A stretch of DNA of 64,000 nt from Granulicella sp. S156 (GTDB lineage: Bacteria > Acidobacteriota > Terriglobia > Terriglobales > Acidobacteriaceae): positions 191,999 to 255,998 of the forward strand of contig NZ_LMUH01000007.1 in NCBI RefSeq assembly GCF_009766105.1, read 5' to 3'. The position numbers were made by a program, and so were the translations under genes. Positions 41,233 through 49,703 of the stretch are shown in pieces. Under the pieces are notes generated by a model, which was not told the DNA's origin, did no database searches, and saw only the letters and a program-made list of their open reading frames with translations. Every line of letters starts with the position of its first letter. The stretch's first letter is position 1.

Positions 41233-42594
41233 ATGCGACTGACCTCACTACTTGCCGCGATACTGATAGCCGGGAGTTGCTGGCTTACACAGACGCGGCT
41301 GGACGCGGCCAGGCAAAGGAATTCAACCGGCACGTCGGCTGTCGAACAGGCGGCGGCGGCACGCCTCGATGCGCGCGCGGTTCCATTGAGTCCGATGGCC
41401 CGATTGGGGCAGAAGATGTTTTTCGACCCCAGCCTTTCGGGCTCGGGCAAGATATCGTGCGCGTCCTGCCATGATCCCGGCCACTCCTATGCGCCAGCTA
41501 ATTCGTTGGCGGTGCAATTGGGCGGAAGTGATTTGCGATTGCAGGGAGTTCGCGCCGTACCGTCCCTGACCTACCTGGAGCGCACGCCACGATTTGTAGT
41601 CCGCCTGGATACGGCTTTTGATCCCGACGAACGGAAGCTGCCAAAGGCCTCCAGACCCACATCGAACTCTTTGCCGAATCACGAGACCCCACCGGTAGAT
41701 ACCCTGAATGCGCTGCAAGGCGAACAGGTGGTGCCCGAGGGTGGCATGGATTGGGACGGTCGGGCGTCAACCCTCGCCGATCAGGCCAGCGGCCCACTCC
41801 TCGACCCTAGAGAGATGGCCAATAAGGATGGTCCAAAATTGCTGGCCAAGCTCAAGGCGTCGCCCTATGCCGACGAACTTATCTCCATCTTCGGTCCAGA
41901 AGTATTCAAGTCGCCGAACGTCGGTTTAACCGACATCTACCTCGCGTTGGCACGCTTCCAGACAGAGGACAGCAGTTTCCATGCCTATAACAGTAAATTT
42001 GACTACTATCTGGCTGGCCGCGCGCAACTGACAGCAGAGGAGTTGCGAGGTCTCAAGCTGTTTGACGATCCGAATAAAGGCAATTGCGCCGCATGCCATC
42101 TTGACAAGCCAACCAAGAACCGCCTTGCGCCCGCATTCACCGACTATGAGTTCGAGGCCCTGGCCGTGCCGCGCAATAGACACCTCAGCGCCAATCGCGA
42201 CACAACGTTCTTTGACGAAGGCCTATGCGGCCCGCTCCGCAAGGACGTTACCAAGGAGGGCTATTGCGGGCTGTTCAAGACACCCACGCTGCGTAATGTC
42301 GCGACGCGGCGAGTTTTCTTTCACAACGGAGCAGTCCATTCGCTGGAGGACGCGGTTCGCTTCTATGTGGAGCGAGAGACGCGGCCGGAGAGATGGTATC
42401 CGCGTAGAACCGCTGGCACGATTGTGATGTACGACGATTTGCCGGCCGCTCATCGGGCCAATGTGGATGTCAAGGATGCACCCTTCAACCGCCATCGCGG
42501 TGAAAAACCAGCCCTGAGTGAAGAAGAAACTAAGGATGTTGTGGCCTTTCTAAATACACTGACCGACGACTATCACCAGACAAGTCGACGGTAG
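41233..42594 (+). CDS. Di-heme cytochrome c peroxidase (MauG/CcpA family)
   Basis: 453 residues from ATG 41233; an upstream extension of the frame to 41128 lacks a signal sequence. Signal peptide LTSLLAAILIAGSCWLTQT. Two c-type heme sites: C76-A-S-C-H in KISCASCHDPGHSY and C285-A-A-C-H in NCAACHLDKPT. Further family features: QKMFFDPSLSGSGK, LTAEELRGLKLFDD and VFFHNGAVHSLEDAVRFY. These periplasmic enzymes reduce peroxide or oxidise bound substrates. Length exceeds classical CcpA (about 320), like the larger MauG-related group, with an insertion at residues 125-165. It ends 99 bases before the convergent LysR gene. Confidence 0.9.
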   Translation: MRLTSLLAAILIAGSCWLTQTRLDAARQRNSTGTSAVEQAAAARLDARAVPLSPMARLGQKMFFDPSLSGSGKISCASCHDPGHSYAPANSLAVQLGGSDLRLQGVRAVPSLTYLERTPRFVVRLDTAFDPDERKLPKASRPTSNSLPNHETPPVDTLNALQGEQVVPEGGMDWDGRASTLADQASGPLLDPREMANKDGPKLLAKLKASPYADELISIFGPEVFKSPNVGLTDIYLALARFQTEDSSFHAYNSKFDYYLAGRAQLTAEELRGLKLFDDPNKGNCAACHLDKPTKNRLAPAFTDYEFEALAVPRNRHLSANRDTTFFDEGLCGPLRKDVTKEGYCGLFKTPTLRNVATRRVFFHNGAVHSLEDAVRFYVERETRPERWYPRRTAGTIVMYDDLPAAHRANVDVKDAPFNRHRGEKPALSEEETKDVVAFLNTLTDDYHQTSRR

Positions 42595-42693
42595 GGCCAG
42601 ATACGTTGGCCGGAAGGCGGTAACGGCAAAGAGATATTCGACAAACAGAGCGCTGCGCATTCCTTGAAGAAAACAACCTGCGCGATACAGATT

Positions 42694-43617
42694 TCACTCG
42701 CTCTTTGCGAGGCGTTGCGGAAGACCTTTTTTCGCAGTTGCGGCGAAAGGCCTGCGCACCATATGGACGAAGTTGCGAACCAGAGGGTCAGTGGAATCCT
42801 CTTTTCTCCAGACCAATCCGATCTTCCACTTGGCCTCGTTCAAACCGGTCTCCAGCAGACGAACCTGCGAGACACGCATTTGACTGGAGGAGCGCGGCAC
42901 CAGACTGACACCAACGCCAGCCGCGACCAGTGTTAGAACGGTGAAGAGTTCGTTGACCTCCTGGACGATACGAGGTGTGAATCCCGCGGCTCTGCATGTC
43001 TGTACCAGGTGATCGAAATGGCTGGCGGATCCGGCGCGGGAGACCACCACAAAAGGCTGTTCGCGAAGGCAGGCGAGCCCATTGCGATACGGCATGCCGC
43101 GAGGGACCGCAGCTACCAGCCGTTCTTCAAGAATCGGCACAGTGACTAACCCAGGATCGTCCACGGGAAGCCGAACAAAACCAACGGTAAGGTCTCCGCG
43201 AAGAAGCGCTTCAATCTGATTCGGGGTGGACATATCGCGCATGACCACCTGCACCTGCGGGTTCTGCTGCCGGAACCGTGTCAGGATATCGGGCAGTCCC
43301 GCGCCCAGAGAGGCGATGCCGAAGCCTATCTTCAGCAGCCCTGCTTTACCGTTCACCGCCAAACGAGCGGCCTCTTCTACGATGTCAGCCTCGCGAAGCA
43401 GGCTTCGTGCGCGAAGCCGCAGGACCTCCCCTGCTGCGGTAAGCGATACCTGTCGATAGGCACGAATCAGTAAGGGGCCGCCCACTTTCTCTTCCAGGCG
43501 CTGAATCTGCTTGGTGAGTGCGGGCTGGGTGAGGTGGAGTGCTTCCGAGGCTCGGCCGAAATGCATGTGGTCCGTGAGCACCAGGAAAGAACGAAGCTCT
43601 GTGAATTCGAGCGCCAT
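42694..43617 (-). CDS. LysR family transcriptional regulator
   Basis: 307 residues from ATG 43615-43617. HTH at residues 1-62: MALEFTELRSFLVLTDHMHF, GRASEALHLTQPALTKQIQR, LEEKVGGPLLIR. The substrate-binding domain follows (LLKIGFGIASLGAGLPDILT, DLTVGFVRLPVDDPGLVTVP, GVGVSLVPRSS). It is divergent from an MFS transporter gene 83 bases away, the usual LysR arrangement, so it probably controls that exporter in response to a small ligand. Confidence 0.93.
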   Translation of the reverse strand: MALEFTELRSFLVLTDHMHFGRASEALHLTQPALTKQIQRLEEKVGGPLLIRAYRQVSLTAAGEVLRLRARSLLREADIVEEAARLAVNGKAGLLKIGFGIASLGAGLPDILTRFRQQNPQVQVVMRDMSTPNQIEALLRGDLTVGFVRLPVDDPGLVTVPILEERLVAAVPRGMPYRNGLACLREQPFVVVSRAGSASHFDHLVQTCRAAGFTPRIVQEVNELFTVLTLVAAGVGVSLVPRSSSQMRVSQVRLLETGLNEAKWKIGLVWRKEDSTDPLVRNFVHMVRRPFAATAKKGLPQRLAKSE

Positions 43618-43700
43618 TCCCAAAAGTTATCGCATATGACAACTTAATCTATTGGACAGAATGGTTGAAGGGACCCATTCTGTGTTCAGGGAGAAAGAAC

Positions 43701-44888
43701 GTGAGTGGAGATCTCAGATTGCCGAAGGGTATGTGGCCGAGGCGGGCCCTGGCGACGCTCTACGTCGTGGATGGCCTGGGATTCGGGGCCTGGGCGGCCC
43801 ATGTACCGGCGTTCAAGCAGTTTCTTCGGCTGGATAATGGGTCGCTCACGCTCGTTCTCGTTAGCGTCGTAGCGGGCTCGCTCGTCGCAACGCCTTTGAC
43901 AGGCCATTGCATTGCGCGCTTCGGAAGCAGGCCCGTGGTTCGGACAGTGGCGATAGCTTATTGCCTTGCGCTCGCGCTGCTGGCGCAGACGTCGAGCTTT
44001 GCCGCACTCATCGTCTTCGCCTGCTTGTTTGGAGCGTCCAAGGGAGGGTTCGATGTCTCCGTCAACGCGCAGGCGTTTGCCGTCGAACAACATTATGGAC
44101 GTTCGAGTATGGGCTTTCTGCAGGGCTGCTGGAGCATAGGGAGCCTGTTGGGTGCAGGAGCTGCGGGGCTGATGCTTCATCACCAGGGCACGCTGCGCTT
44201 CGATCTCTCGCTGACCGCAGTCGTTCTGGCGATCTGCAGCATCGCGGCATCACCACTGCTTGTTGGAGAACAGACTCTGCCTCAACAAGGCGCGAAGTTT
44301 GTGTGGCCAGACGCTGCCATGCTGAAGCTCGCCGTTATCGCCTTCTTCGGCCTGCTCGCTGAAGGAGCGATCGCAGATTGGGCGTCGGTCTATCTACACT
44401 CTAACCTGGGTGCTACCTTGTCGCTCGCAGCAGCCGGCTATACAGCGTATGCGGTCTCGATGACGGCAACACGGTTCTCAGGCGACTGGCTCGCGCGACG
44501 GCTCAGTGCTCAACGGATCCTTCAGGCAAGTGGTCTTTTGATAGCTATAGGCATGAGCTGCACGCTCCTTTCTCATTCTTTTGTGCTGGCCGCTGTGGGC
44601 CTGATGTTTACCGGTGCCGGGATCGCCAATATCGTTCCGGTCATTCTGAGTGCGGCGGGCCGCGACACCAGAATGGGACCAGGACCAGCTATCTCCGCGA
44701 TTTCGACGGTCGGGTACTGCGGCCTGTTGACAGGGCCGCCGGTGATCGGATCGCTCGCAGTGCTTGTCGGGTTGAGAGTAGCCATGGGTGTGATTGCCCT
44801 TGCCGGGATTGTCGTCGCGGCTGGACCGATGTTCTTGTCGCGGGAGCCGGTATCTCAACCGGTGAAGGCGAGCTCTGTAGCAGCGTGA
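43701..44888 (+). CDS. MFS transporter
   Basis: 395 residues from GTG 43701, preceded by AGGGAGA at a good distance; the frame extends to 43665 without support. Twelve membrane helices in two halves. LDNGSLTLVLVSVVAGSLVA, GASKGGFDVSVNAQAFAVEQ, WLARRLSAQRILQASGLLIA and PAISAISTVGYCGLLTGPPV resemble the YbjJ/fucose-permease-like MFS subgroup. Likely a drug or metabolite exporter; the substrate is unknown. Divergent LysR gene suggests regulation. Confidence 0.88.
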   Translation: MSGDLRLPKGMWPRRALATLYVVDGLGFGAWAAHVPAFKQFLRLDNGSLTLVLVSVVAGSLVATPLTGHCIARFGSRPVVRTVAIAYCLALALLAQTSSFAALIVFACLFGASKGGFDVSVNAQAFAVEQHYGRSSMGFLQGCWSIGSLLGAGAAGLMLHHQGTLRFDLSLTAVVLAICSIAASPLLVGEQTLPQQGAKFVWPDAAMLKLAVIAFFGLLAEGAIADWASVYLHSNLGATLSLAAAGYTAYAVSMTATRFSGDWLARRLSAQRILQASGLLIAIGMSCTLLSHSFVLAAVGLMFTGAGIANIVPVILSAAGRDTRMGPGPAISAISTVGYCGLLTGPPVIGSLAVLVGLRVAMGVIALAGIVVAAGPMFLSREPVSQPVKASSVAA

Positions 44889-44934
44889 TTCTCCAACAGA
44901 CACCCTTTTGAGAGGGGAAGTAGAAAAAGGAGTT

Positions 44935-45543
44935 ATGAGCAAGACACACGAAACGCTTCGCATTGCCGTGGACATGGATGAGGTGATTACCGATACGCTG
45001 GGCAAACAACTGCGCCTCTACAACCAGCGCTGCGGGACAAGCGCGAGTCGCAGCGACCTTCACGGGAATAATCTAGTGGACATTGCGCCAACATCGCACA
45101 AAGAGTGGCTCGTGAGCATGCTCTATGAACCAGGGTTCTTTGCCGACCTGGAGCCGATGCCCGGCTCGCTGGGAGGCATGGAGAGACTCTGCGCGCAACA
45201 TGATGTTTTCATTGCGAGTGCCGCCACACAGTTTCCGAACTCGTTCAACGAAAAAATCGCGTGGCTCAAGCTTTATCTGCCGCAGATTCCGTTGGACCAC
45301 ATCATCTTTTGCGGGGATAAGTCGATCCTCAATGTGGACTATCTCATCGACGATTCGGCCTACCACTTCAAAGGCCTGCGCGGTGTGGGGCTGCTATTCG
45401 ATGCTCCGCATAACCGAAAGAATCATGAGCACTTTCGCGTATACGGATGGGCAGAGGTAGAGAACGCGATTGCATTGCACGAGGCGAGAAAGAGCGGAGA
45501 TCGCCTCGGGTTATACGAAGAACTAGAGCTAAGTGCCCAATGA
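44935..45543 (+). CDS. 5'(3')-deoxyribonucleotidase-like HAD phosphatase
   Basis: 202 residues from ATG 44935, with AGGAG just upstream. HAD superfamily: motif I RIAVDMDEVITDT (nucleophile Asp and acid Asp), motif II near VFIASAATQF (Ser/Ala), and motif IV ILNVDYLIDDSAYHF (Asp pair). Spacing and FCGDKSILNVDYLIDD match the NT5C family of cytosolic 5'(3')-deoxyribonucleotidases, which dephosphorylate pyrimidine deoxynucleotides. It begins 46 bases after the MFS gene and may share its transcript. Confidence 0.85.
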   Translation: MSKTHETLRIAVDMDEVITDTLGKQLRLYNQRCGTSASRSDLHGNNLVDIAPTSHKEWLVSMLYEPGFFADLEPMPGSLGGMERLCAQHDVFIASAATQFPNSFNEKIAWLKLYLPQIPLDHIIFCGDKSILNVDYLIDDSAYHFKGLRGVGLLFDAPHNRKNHEHFRVYGWAEVENAIALHEARKSGDRLGLYEELELSAQ

Positions 45544-45622
45544 AGATCCGAAATAGAATGGGGTTGAACGATTCGCGGTGATACAGATTCTCCCCACCGC
45601 AAATGCAGACGGAGAGGCTCTT

Positions 45623-46000
45623 ATGCAAGGCACAACCTCAGTGAACTTTCTTCAGGCTCTGGAACAGATTACGGAGCACTGGTCCCCGCGCGTTGTTGGG
45701 AGAGTCAACGATCAGTATGTAAAGGTCGCGAAGGTGCAAGGGCAGCTCGCCTGGCATAAGCATGATTCCGAAGATGAGATGTTCCTTGTCGTTTATGGCC
45801 GCCTGATCCTTCAGTTCGAAGACAAGGAAGTTGTTCTCAATCCTGGAGATTTTTATGTGGTGCCTAAAGGCACACTGCACAATCCTGTGGCGGAAGAGGA
45901 GTGTGGGATCGTGCTTATCGAAACAGTCACGACACGGCACACGGGGGACGTGGATACTCCGTTGACGAAATCTATTGAGGAGCAGCTCTCCGGAGCATAG
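45623..46000 (+). CDS. Single-domain cupin protein
   Basis: 125 residues from ATG 45623, where GGAGAGG lies 5 bases upstream; the frame begins at 45578 (GTG). Cupin motif 1: LAWHKHDSEDEMFLVVYGRL (metal ligands His, His, Glu). Motif 2: VLNPGDFYVVPKGTLHNPVA (His). Small stand-alone cupins of this type are mostly of unknown function and may be isomerases, sugar binders or dioxygenases. About 80 bases after the nucleotidase gene on the same strand. Confidence 0.85.
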   Translation: MQGTTSVNFLQALEQITEHWSPRVVGRVNDQYVKVAKVQGQLAWHKHDSEDEMFLVVYGRLILQFEDKEVVLNPGDFYVVPKGTLHNPVAEEECGIVLIETVTTRHTGDVDTPLTKSIEEQLSGA

Positions 46001-46010
46001 TACTACGGTG

Positions 46011-46100
46011 GCCCTTACAAGCCTCTCCCCCATGCCTGTCATTTCGACCGACCAACGGGAGCGGAGAAATGACAGGCTTTTGGGGTAGGTTTGTAAGGGC
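46011..46100. repeat. 90-base hairpin element
   Basis: GCCCTTACAA (46011-46020) pairs with TTGTAAGGGC (46091-46100), and GCCTGTCATTTC (46034-46045) with GAAATGACAGGC (46066-46077). Between them CCT/AGG and CCCC/GGGG also align. Together they make one long stem interrupted by small bulges with a 20-base loop. It fills most of the 160-base gap between the cupin gene and the GT39 gene. It may be a dispersed repeat and also act as a terminator. Confidence 0.65.
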
Positions 46101-46160
46101 AACTGGCGTACTAGGAATCGGTCTGTGGCAGTTATTCCAGAGCGATAATATTTTCCCTCG

Positions 46161-48266
46161 ATGCACACGACGGAACTAGATCCACTTTGCCCCAAAGAGC
46201 CTAAGGGATATAGAGTTCCTGATAGTATGCTGCTGCCACCCGAGAAAGCTCAGACAGACCTTCCGCTTCCATGGACCAACCGGCGACAACTTCTGGCTGT
46301 CGCAGCGCTGCTTCTGGTCTTTGCCTTTGAACTCATCCATGTGGCGCGCGTGTACTCGGCGAACTGGGACGAAGCGCATCACTTGTATGACGGCTATAAC
46401 ATCTGGACGAAGCATGATTACCGGCTGAATGCCGAGGTGCCGCCGGTGGTGAAGCTCACGGCTGCGCTTCCTCTGCTGCCTCTGCACGTATCTGTTCCAC
46501 CCAATGCAGGAAAGTCTCAGTCACTGGAAGCCTTCGTCGATGGGCGGGCGTTTGTCTTCGGGAATGGAGGCGATCGCCTGCTGTTTCCGGCGCGCATGGC
46601 CTGCATGCTTTTTACACTACTGCTGGCAGGGCTGCTTTATGTGGCGACTCGAGAGATGTTCGGCGGCTTCGTCGCGCTCGCCGCGCTGGCGATGTTTGTC
46701 TTCGATCCGAACATTCTCGCGCATGGGACCCTGGTCTCGACGGACCTTGGCAGTGCATGCTTCTTCTTCGCCACCGTGTATGCGTTCTATCGCTATGCCA
46801 AGGTGCAGAGTCCGGGACGACTGGCCGTCGTTGGACTTGCAGCTGGGCTGGCGATGTGCGCGAAGTTCACTGGCATCTTTGTCTTTCCGATGCTGGTACT
46901 TCTGGCCGGAGCCGAGGCGCTGCGTGCGCGGAGCTCAGCCGTGCTGTGGAAACGGCTCGGAGCCTGTGCTGTCGTCCTGGTCTGCGCCTGGGGAGTGATC
47001 TGGGCTTTCTATGGATTCCGCTACGCGCCAGCTCCGAATGGTCTGGAGCTCTCGCCGACGCTTGAGCCCTACATCGCCTCGATGCCGAGCAAGACCAATG
47101 CCGCAGAGCTTGCGGTTGTCGCCAAGTTCCATCTGCTGCCGAAGGCCTACATCTGGGGACTCGCCAATACCAAGAAGACGGAGTGGGAGTACACGAGCTA
47201 CTTCTTCGGCAGGATGTATCGGCATGGACCATGGCAGTACTTTCCTGCTGCCTTTCTGATTAAGTCCACTCTTCCGCTCCTGATTGCTCTTGCGATGCTT
47301 CCCTTCCTCTGGTTTCGGCGAGAGAATCGCCACACGCGGGAACTGTATTTTCTGCTCATCCCTGTCGTCTTCTACTTTGCGCTGGTGACTACGTCTCACA
47401 TGGATATTGGGGCTCGGCATCTGATGCCTGTCTATCCTTTTCTGTATGCGCTGGCAGGGGTCGCTATCGGTCACGCCTTCTTTCGCAACCGCGCCTGGGT
47501 GATCGCGGCGGCGGCTTTGTTGGTGTGGCAGGTGGCGACATCGGTGCGGATTGCACCGGCATATATGGCTTACGGAAATGAGGCCTGGGGCGGCCCGTCG
47601 CAAGTGCATCGCTATCTGAGCGACGCCAACGTCGACTGGGGACAGCAGCTTAAGTCGGTGAAACAGTACCTGGACGAAAACCACATCACGAACTGCTGGT
47701 TCGCGTACTTTCCGGATGGCGCGGTTGATCCTTCCGACTACGGTGTGTCCTGCAAGCGGCTACCCACGGGAAGCTCGCTCTCGTGGTTTAGATTGCCGAT
47801 GGATGTGCCACCCGTGATCGATGGAACGGTTCTGATCAGCGATAGCGACCTTGAGGGTGTAGAGTCTGGCGACGGTCCGCTGAACTGGTTCGAGCCTTTT
47901 CGCGAACTGAAGCCGGTGGCGACTATTCAGCACGGGGTGTACGTCTATCAGGGCCGGTTTGCGGTGCCTCTGATGTCTGCGCTGGTGGACGTGCGAAAGA
48001 CTGGGGATCTTTCCCAGGCCAATCAACCTGCAGCAGCTCTGGCGATGGCCGAGCAGGCTGTCGCACTGGCACCGGGCTCTGCACTTACGCAGATCAACCT
48101 GGCGGATACGCTTGCGGCGCAGAAGCAATGGAGCGAGGCTATCGTGCACTATCAACTGGCAGACGAATTGGCACGCACGGTTCGGCCTGAGTTGGAGGAC
48201 GAAGATCTGATCCCAAGGTGCAAGGCTGGAATAGAGCTGGCGAAGAACCAGCTTCATCAGCCTTGA
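46161..48266 (+). CDS. GT39-like membrane glycosyltransferase with C-terminal TPR
   Basis: 701 residues. First helix at about 42-62 (LLAVAALLLVFAFELIHVAR), directly followed by SANWDEAHHLYDGYNIW, the acidic first-loop motif of the ArnT/PMT-type GT-C fold. About ten more helices follow (MACMLFTLLLAGLLYVATRE, FVALAALAMFVFDPNILAHG, LPLLIALAMLPFLWF). HMDIGARHLMPVYPFLYALA is in the later membrane part. Residues 500-600 are an outer soluble domain and 620-701 look like TPR helices (QPAAALAMAEQAVALAPGSA, QINLADTLAAQKQWSEAIVHYQLADEL split over two helices). Presumably transfers a sugar from a polyprenyl phosphate; acceptor unknown. Confidence 0.85.
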   Translation: MHTTELDPLCPKEPKGYRVPDSMLLPPEKAQTDLPLPWTNRRQLLAVAALLLVFAFELIHVARVYSANWDEAHHLYDGYNIWTKHDYRLNAEVPPVVKLTAALPLLPLHVSVPPNAGKSQSLEAFVDGRAFVFGNGGDRLLFPARMACMLFTLLLAGLLYVATREMFGGFVALAALAMFVFDPNILAHGTLVSTDLGSACFFFATVYAFYRYAKVQSPGRLAVVGLAAGLAMCAKFTGIFVFPMLVLLAGAEALRARSSAVLWKRLGACAVVLVCAWGVIWAFYGFRYAPAPNGLELSPTLEPYIASMPSKTNAAELAVVAKFHLLPKAYIWGLANTKKTEWEYTSYFFGRMYRHGPWQYFPAAFLIKSTLPLLIALAMLPFLWFRRENRHTRELYFLLIPVVFYFALVTTSHMDIGARHLMPVYPFLYALAGVAIGHAFFRNRAWVIAAAALLVWQVATSVRIAPAYMAYGNEAWGGPSQVHRYLSDANVDWGQQLKSVKQYLDENHITNCWFAYFPDGAVDPSDYGVSCKRLPTGSSLSWFRLPMDVPPVIDGTVLISDSDLEGVESGDGPLNWFEPFRELKPVATIQHGVYVYQGRFAVPLMSALVDVRKTGDLSQANQPAAALAMAEQAVALAPGSALTQINLADTLAAQKQWSEAIVHYQLADELARTVRPELEDEDLIPRCKAGIELAKNQLHQP

Positions 48267-48355
48267 TGCGGGTACGGCGACGAATATTGCTCTAAAGAGT
48301 GGCCACGCGAGTAGAAGTACATTATTCTTCGCACAGTTGCCTATCCAGGAGAAGC

Positions 48356-48907
48356 ATGATGAACAGCACTTCCGACACAGGTATCCAGTCCGATTTTTCC
48401 CTTCCACCGGATGATCTAAGCCGAAGTCTGGTTGTCACAAGATCAAACGACCAGGGCTTACCGCATATCGGATTAGTGGGAGACACGTACACGGTCCTGC
48501 TCTCGGGGAAGGATACGGCTGGGCAGTTTTGCCTGATCGATATGCATATTCCACCGGGCGGTGGACCGCCTCCTCACCGGCATGATTTTGAAGAGTCCTT
48601 CATCATCCTGGAGGGCGAGCTCGAGGCTACCTTTCGAGGCCAGAAGTCGGTGGTAAAGGCAGGCGAGACGGCCCACATCCCGGCCAACGCGCCTCATCAG
48701 TTTCACAATACAAGCGACCAGCCTGTGCGACTGTTATGCATCTGCTCTCCTGCAGGGCAGGAAGAGCTCTTCGCCGAAGTTGGTGTGCCGGTTGCAACGC
48801 GAACGACCGCACCGCCGAAGCTGGACCCTGCGGCTCAGGCAGCGTTTATAGCGAAGGTTGAAGCCCTGGCGCCAAAGTATCGGACAGAGCTGCTGCGGCA
48901 CGCTTAG
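48356..48907 (+). CDS. Cupin domain protein
   Basis: 183 residues from ATG 48356, preceded by AGGAGAAG; the upstream part of the frame is not supported. Cupin_2 motif 1: GGGPPPHRHDFEESFIILEG (His, His, Glu) then ELEATF; motif 2: VKAGETAHIPANAPHQFHNT (His). C-terminal helices after residue 140. Resembles quercetin-2,3-dioxygenase-like or sensor-type cupins of unknown substrate. A single gene, with hairpin repeats just downstream. Confidence 0.85.
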   Translation: MMNSTSDTGIQSDFSLPPDDLSRSLVVTRSNDQGLPHIGLVGDTYTVLLSGKDTAGQFCLIDMHIPPGGGPPPHRHDFEESFIILEGELEATFRGQKSVVKAGETAHIPANAPHQFHNTSDQPVRLLCICSPAGQEELFAEVGVPVATRTTAPPKLDPAAQAAFIAKVEALAPKYRTELLRHA

Positions 48908-48919
48908 CACCATTCCCTC

Positions 48920-48973
48920 CGCGGCTAAAGCCGCGCTAATCCCAAAGATTTACGGCGGGACTGAAGTCCCGCC
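48920..48973. repeat. Two T(A/G)AA-loop hairpins
   Basis: CGCGGC-TAAA-GCCGCG (48920-48935) and GGCGGGAC-TGAA-GTCCCGCC (48954-48973), in the 122-base gap between the cupin gene and the NAD(P)-binding protein gene. They follow the same pattern as the hairpins near 13.2, 29.7 and 31.9 kb. Confidence 0.7.
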
Positions 48974-49029
48974 CCTCCAAAGCAAGACGCGTGTTCAGAG
49001 GTTTCTTAAAGGAAGCTTAGGAGTTCGAG

Positions 49030-49650
49030 ATGAAAGTTCTGGTATTTGGAGCAACCGGTAAAACGGGTGGCCTGATTGTGGACCGAGCACTTGCGAAGGG
49101 CCATGAGGTCACGGTGCTTGTCCGCGATGCGAGCAAGTTTACCCGGAAGGACGTACGTGTTCTCTCCGGAGACGCGACTAAGCCAGACGATGTGATGCAA
49201 GTAGTGCGAGGACAAGAGGCCGTGATCGACGCCATCGGCGGCACGACTCCGTACAAGACGACACGACTCGAGAGTACGTCGGTGCGCAACATCATCGAGG
49301 CCATGCAGACCGAAGACGTTCAGAGACTGATCGTGATCTCGATGATGGGCCTCGGCGAGAGCAGGGCCCAAGCGCCGTTCTGGTACAAGTATCTGCTGAT
49401 GACAACCTTCCTTCATGGATCGACGGCAGACAAAGCCCTGATGGAAGGCGAGGTAACTACAAGCGGGCTGGACTACCTGATTGCGCGCCCACCCATCCTC
49501 AAGGATGACCTGCCAACCGGCAGTGTGACCGTGCTGGGCAGCGGCGCAACCGGCCATTCGATCACACGCGCAGATCTGGCGAACTTCCTGGTCGATCAAC
49601 TCGAGGTGAATGACCACCTCGGCCGCGCCGTCACAGTGGTCAACAGCTAA
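49030..49650 (+). CDS. NAD(P)-binding protein, NmrA/atypical SDR type
   Basis: 206 residues. N-terminal dinucleotide motif MKVLVFGATGKTGGLIVDRA (GxxGxxG), then VTVLVRDASKF, LSGDATKPDDVMQVVRGQEA and VIDAIGG, as in the NAD(P)H-binding DUF2867/NmrA-like family. There is no classical Tyr-x3-Lys pair. LIVISMMGLGES and SGLDYLIARPPILKDD are conserved in relatives annotated as flavin reductase/BLVRB-like or NAD-dependent epimerase-like. Function unassigned: a reductase or a redox sensor. It is convergent with the LytTR response regulator gene, 53 bases apart. Confidence 0.85.
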   Translation: MKVLVFGATGKTGGLIVDRALAKGHEVTVLVRDASKFTRKDVRVLSGDATKPDDVMQVVRGQEAVIDAIGGTTPYKTTRLESTSVRNIIEAMQTEDVQRLIVISMMGLGESRAQAPFWYKYLLMTTFLHGSTADKALMEGEVTTSGLDYLIARPPILKDDLPTGSVTVLGSGATGHSITRADLANFLVDQLEVNDHLGRAVTVVNS

Positions 49651-49703
49651 AGCGCTTGTTCCAGTGCGCGCTTCATCATGATGCCTAAGATGTTTCTCTC
49701 AGT

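Noticed and set aside
41114-41239. Readthrough extension of the lipoprotein past its TAG stop
   Set aside because: The frame stays open for 42 codons and contains Cys pairs, but a stretch of this length can occur by chance in this composition and no recoding signal is visible. Kept only as a side remark.
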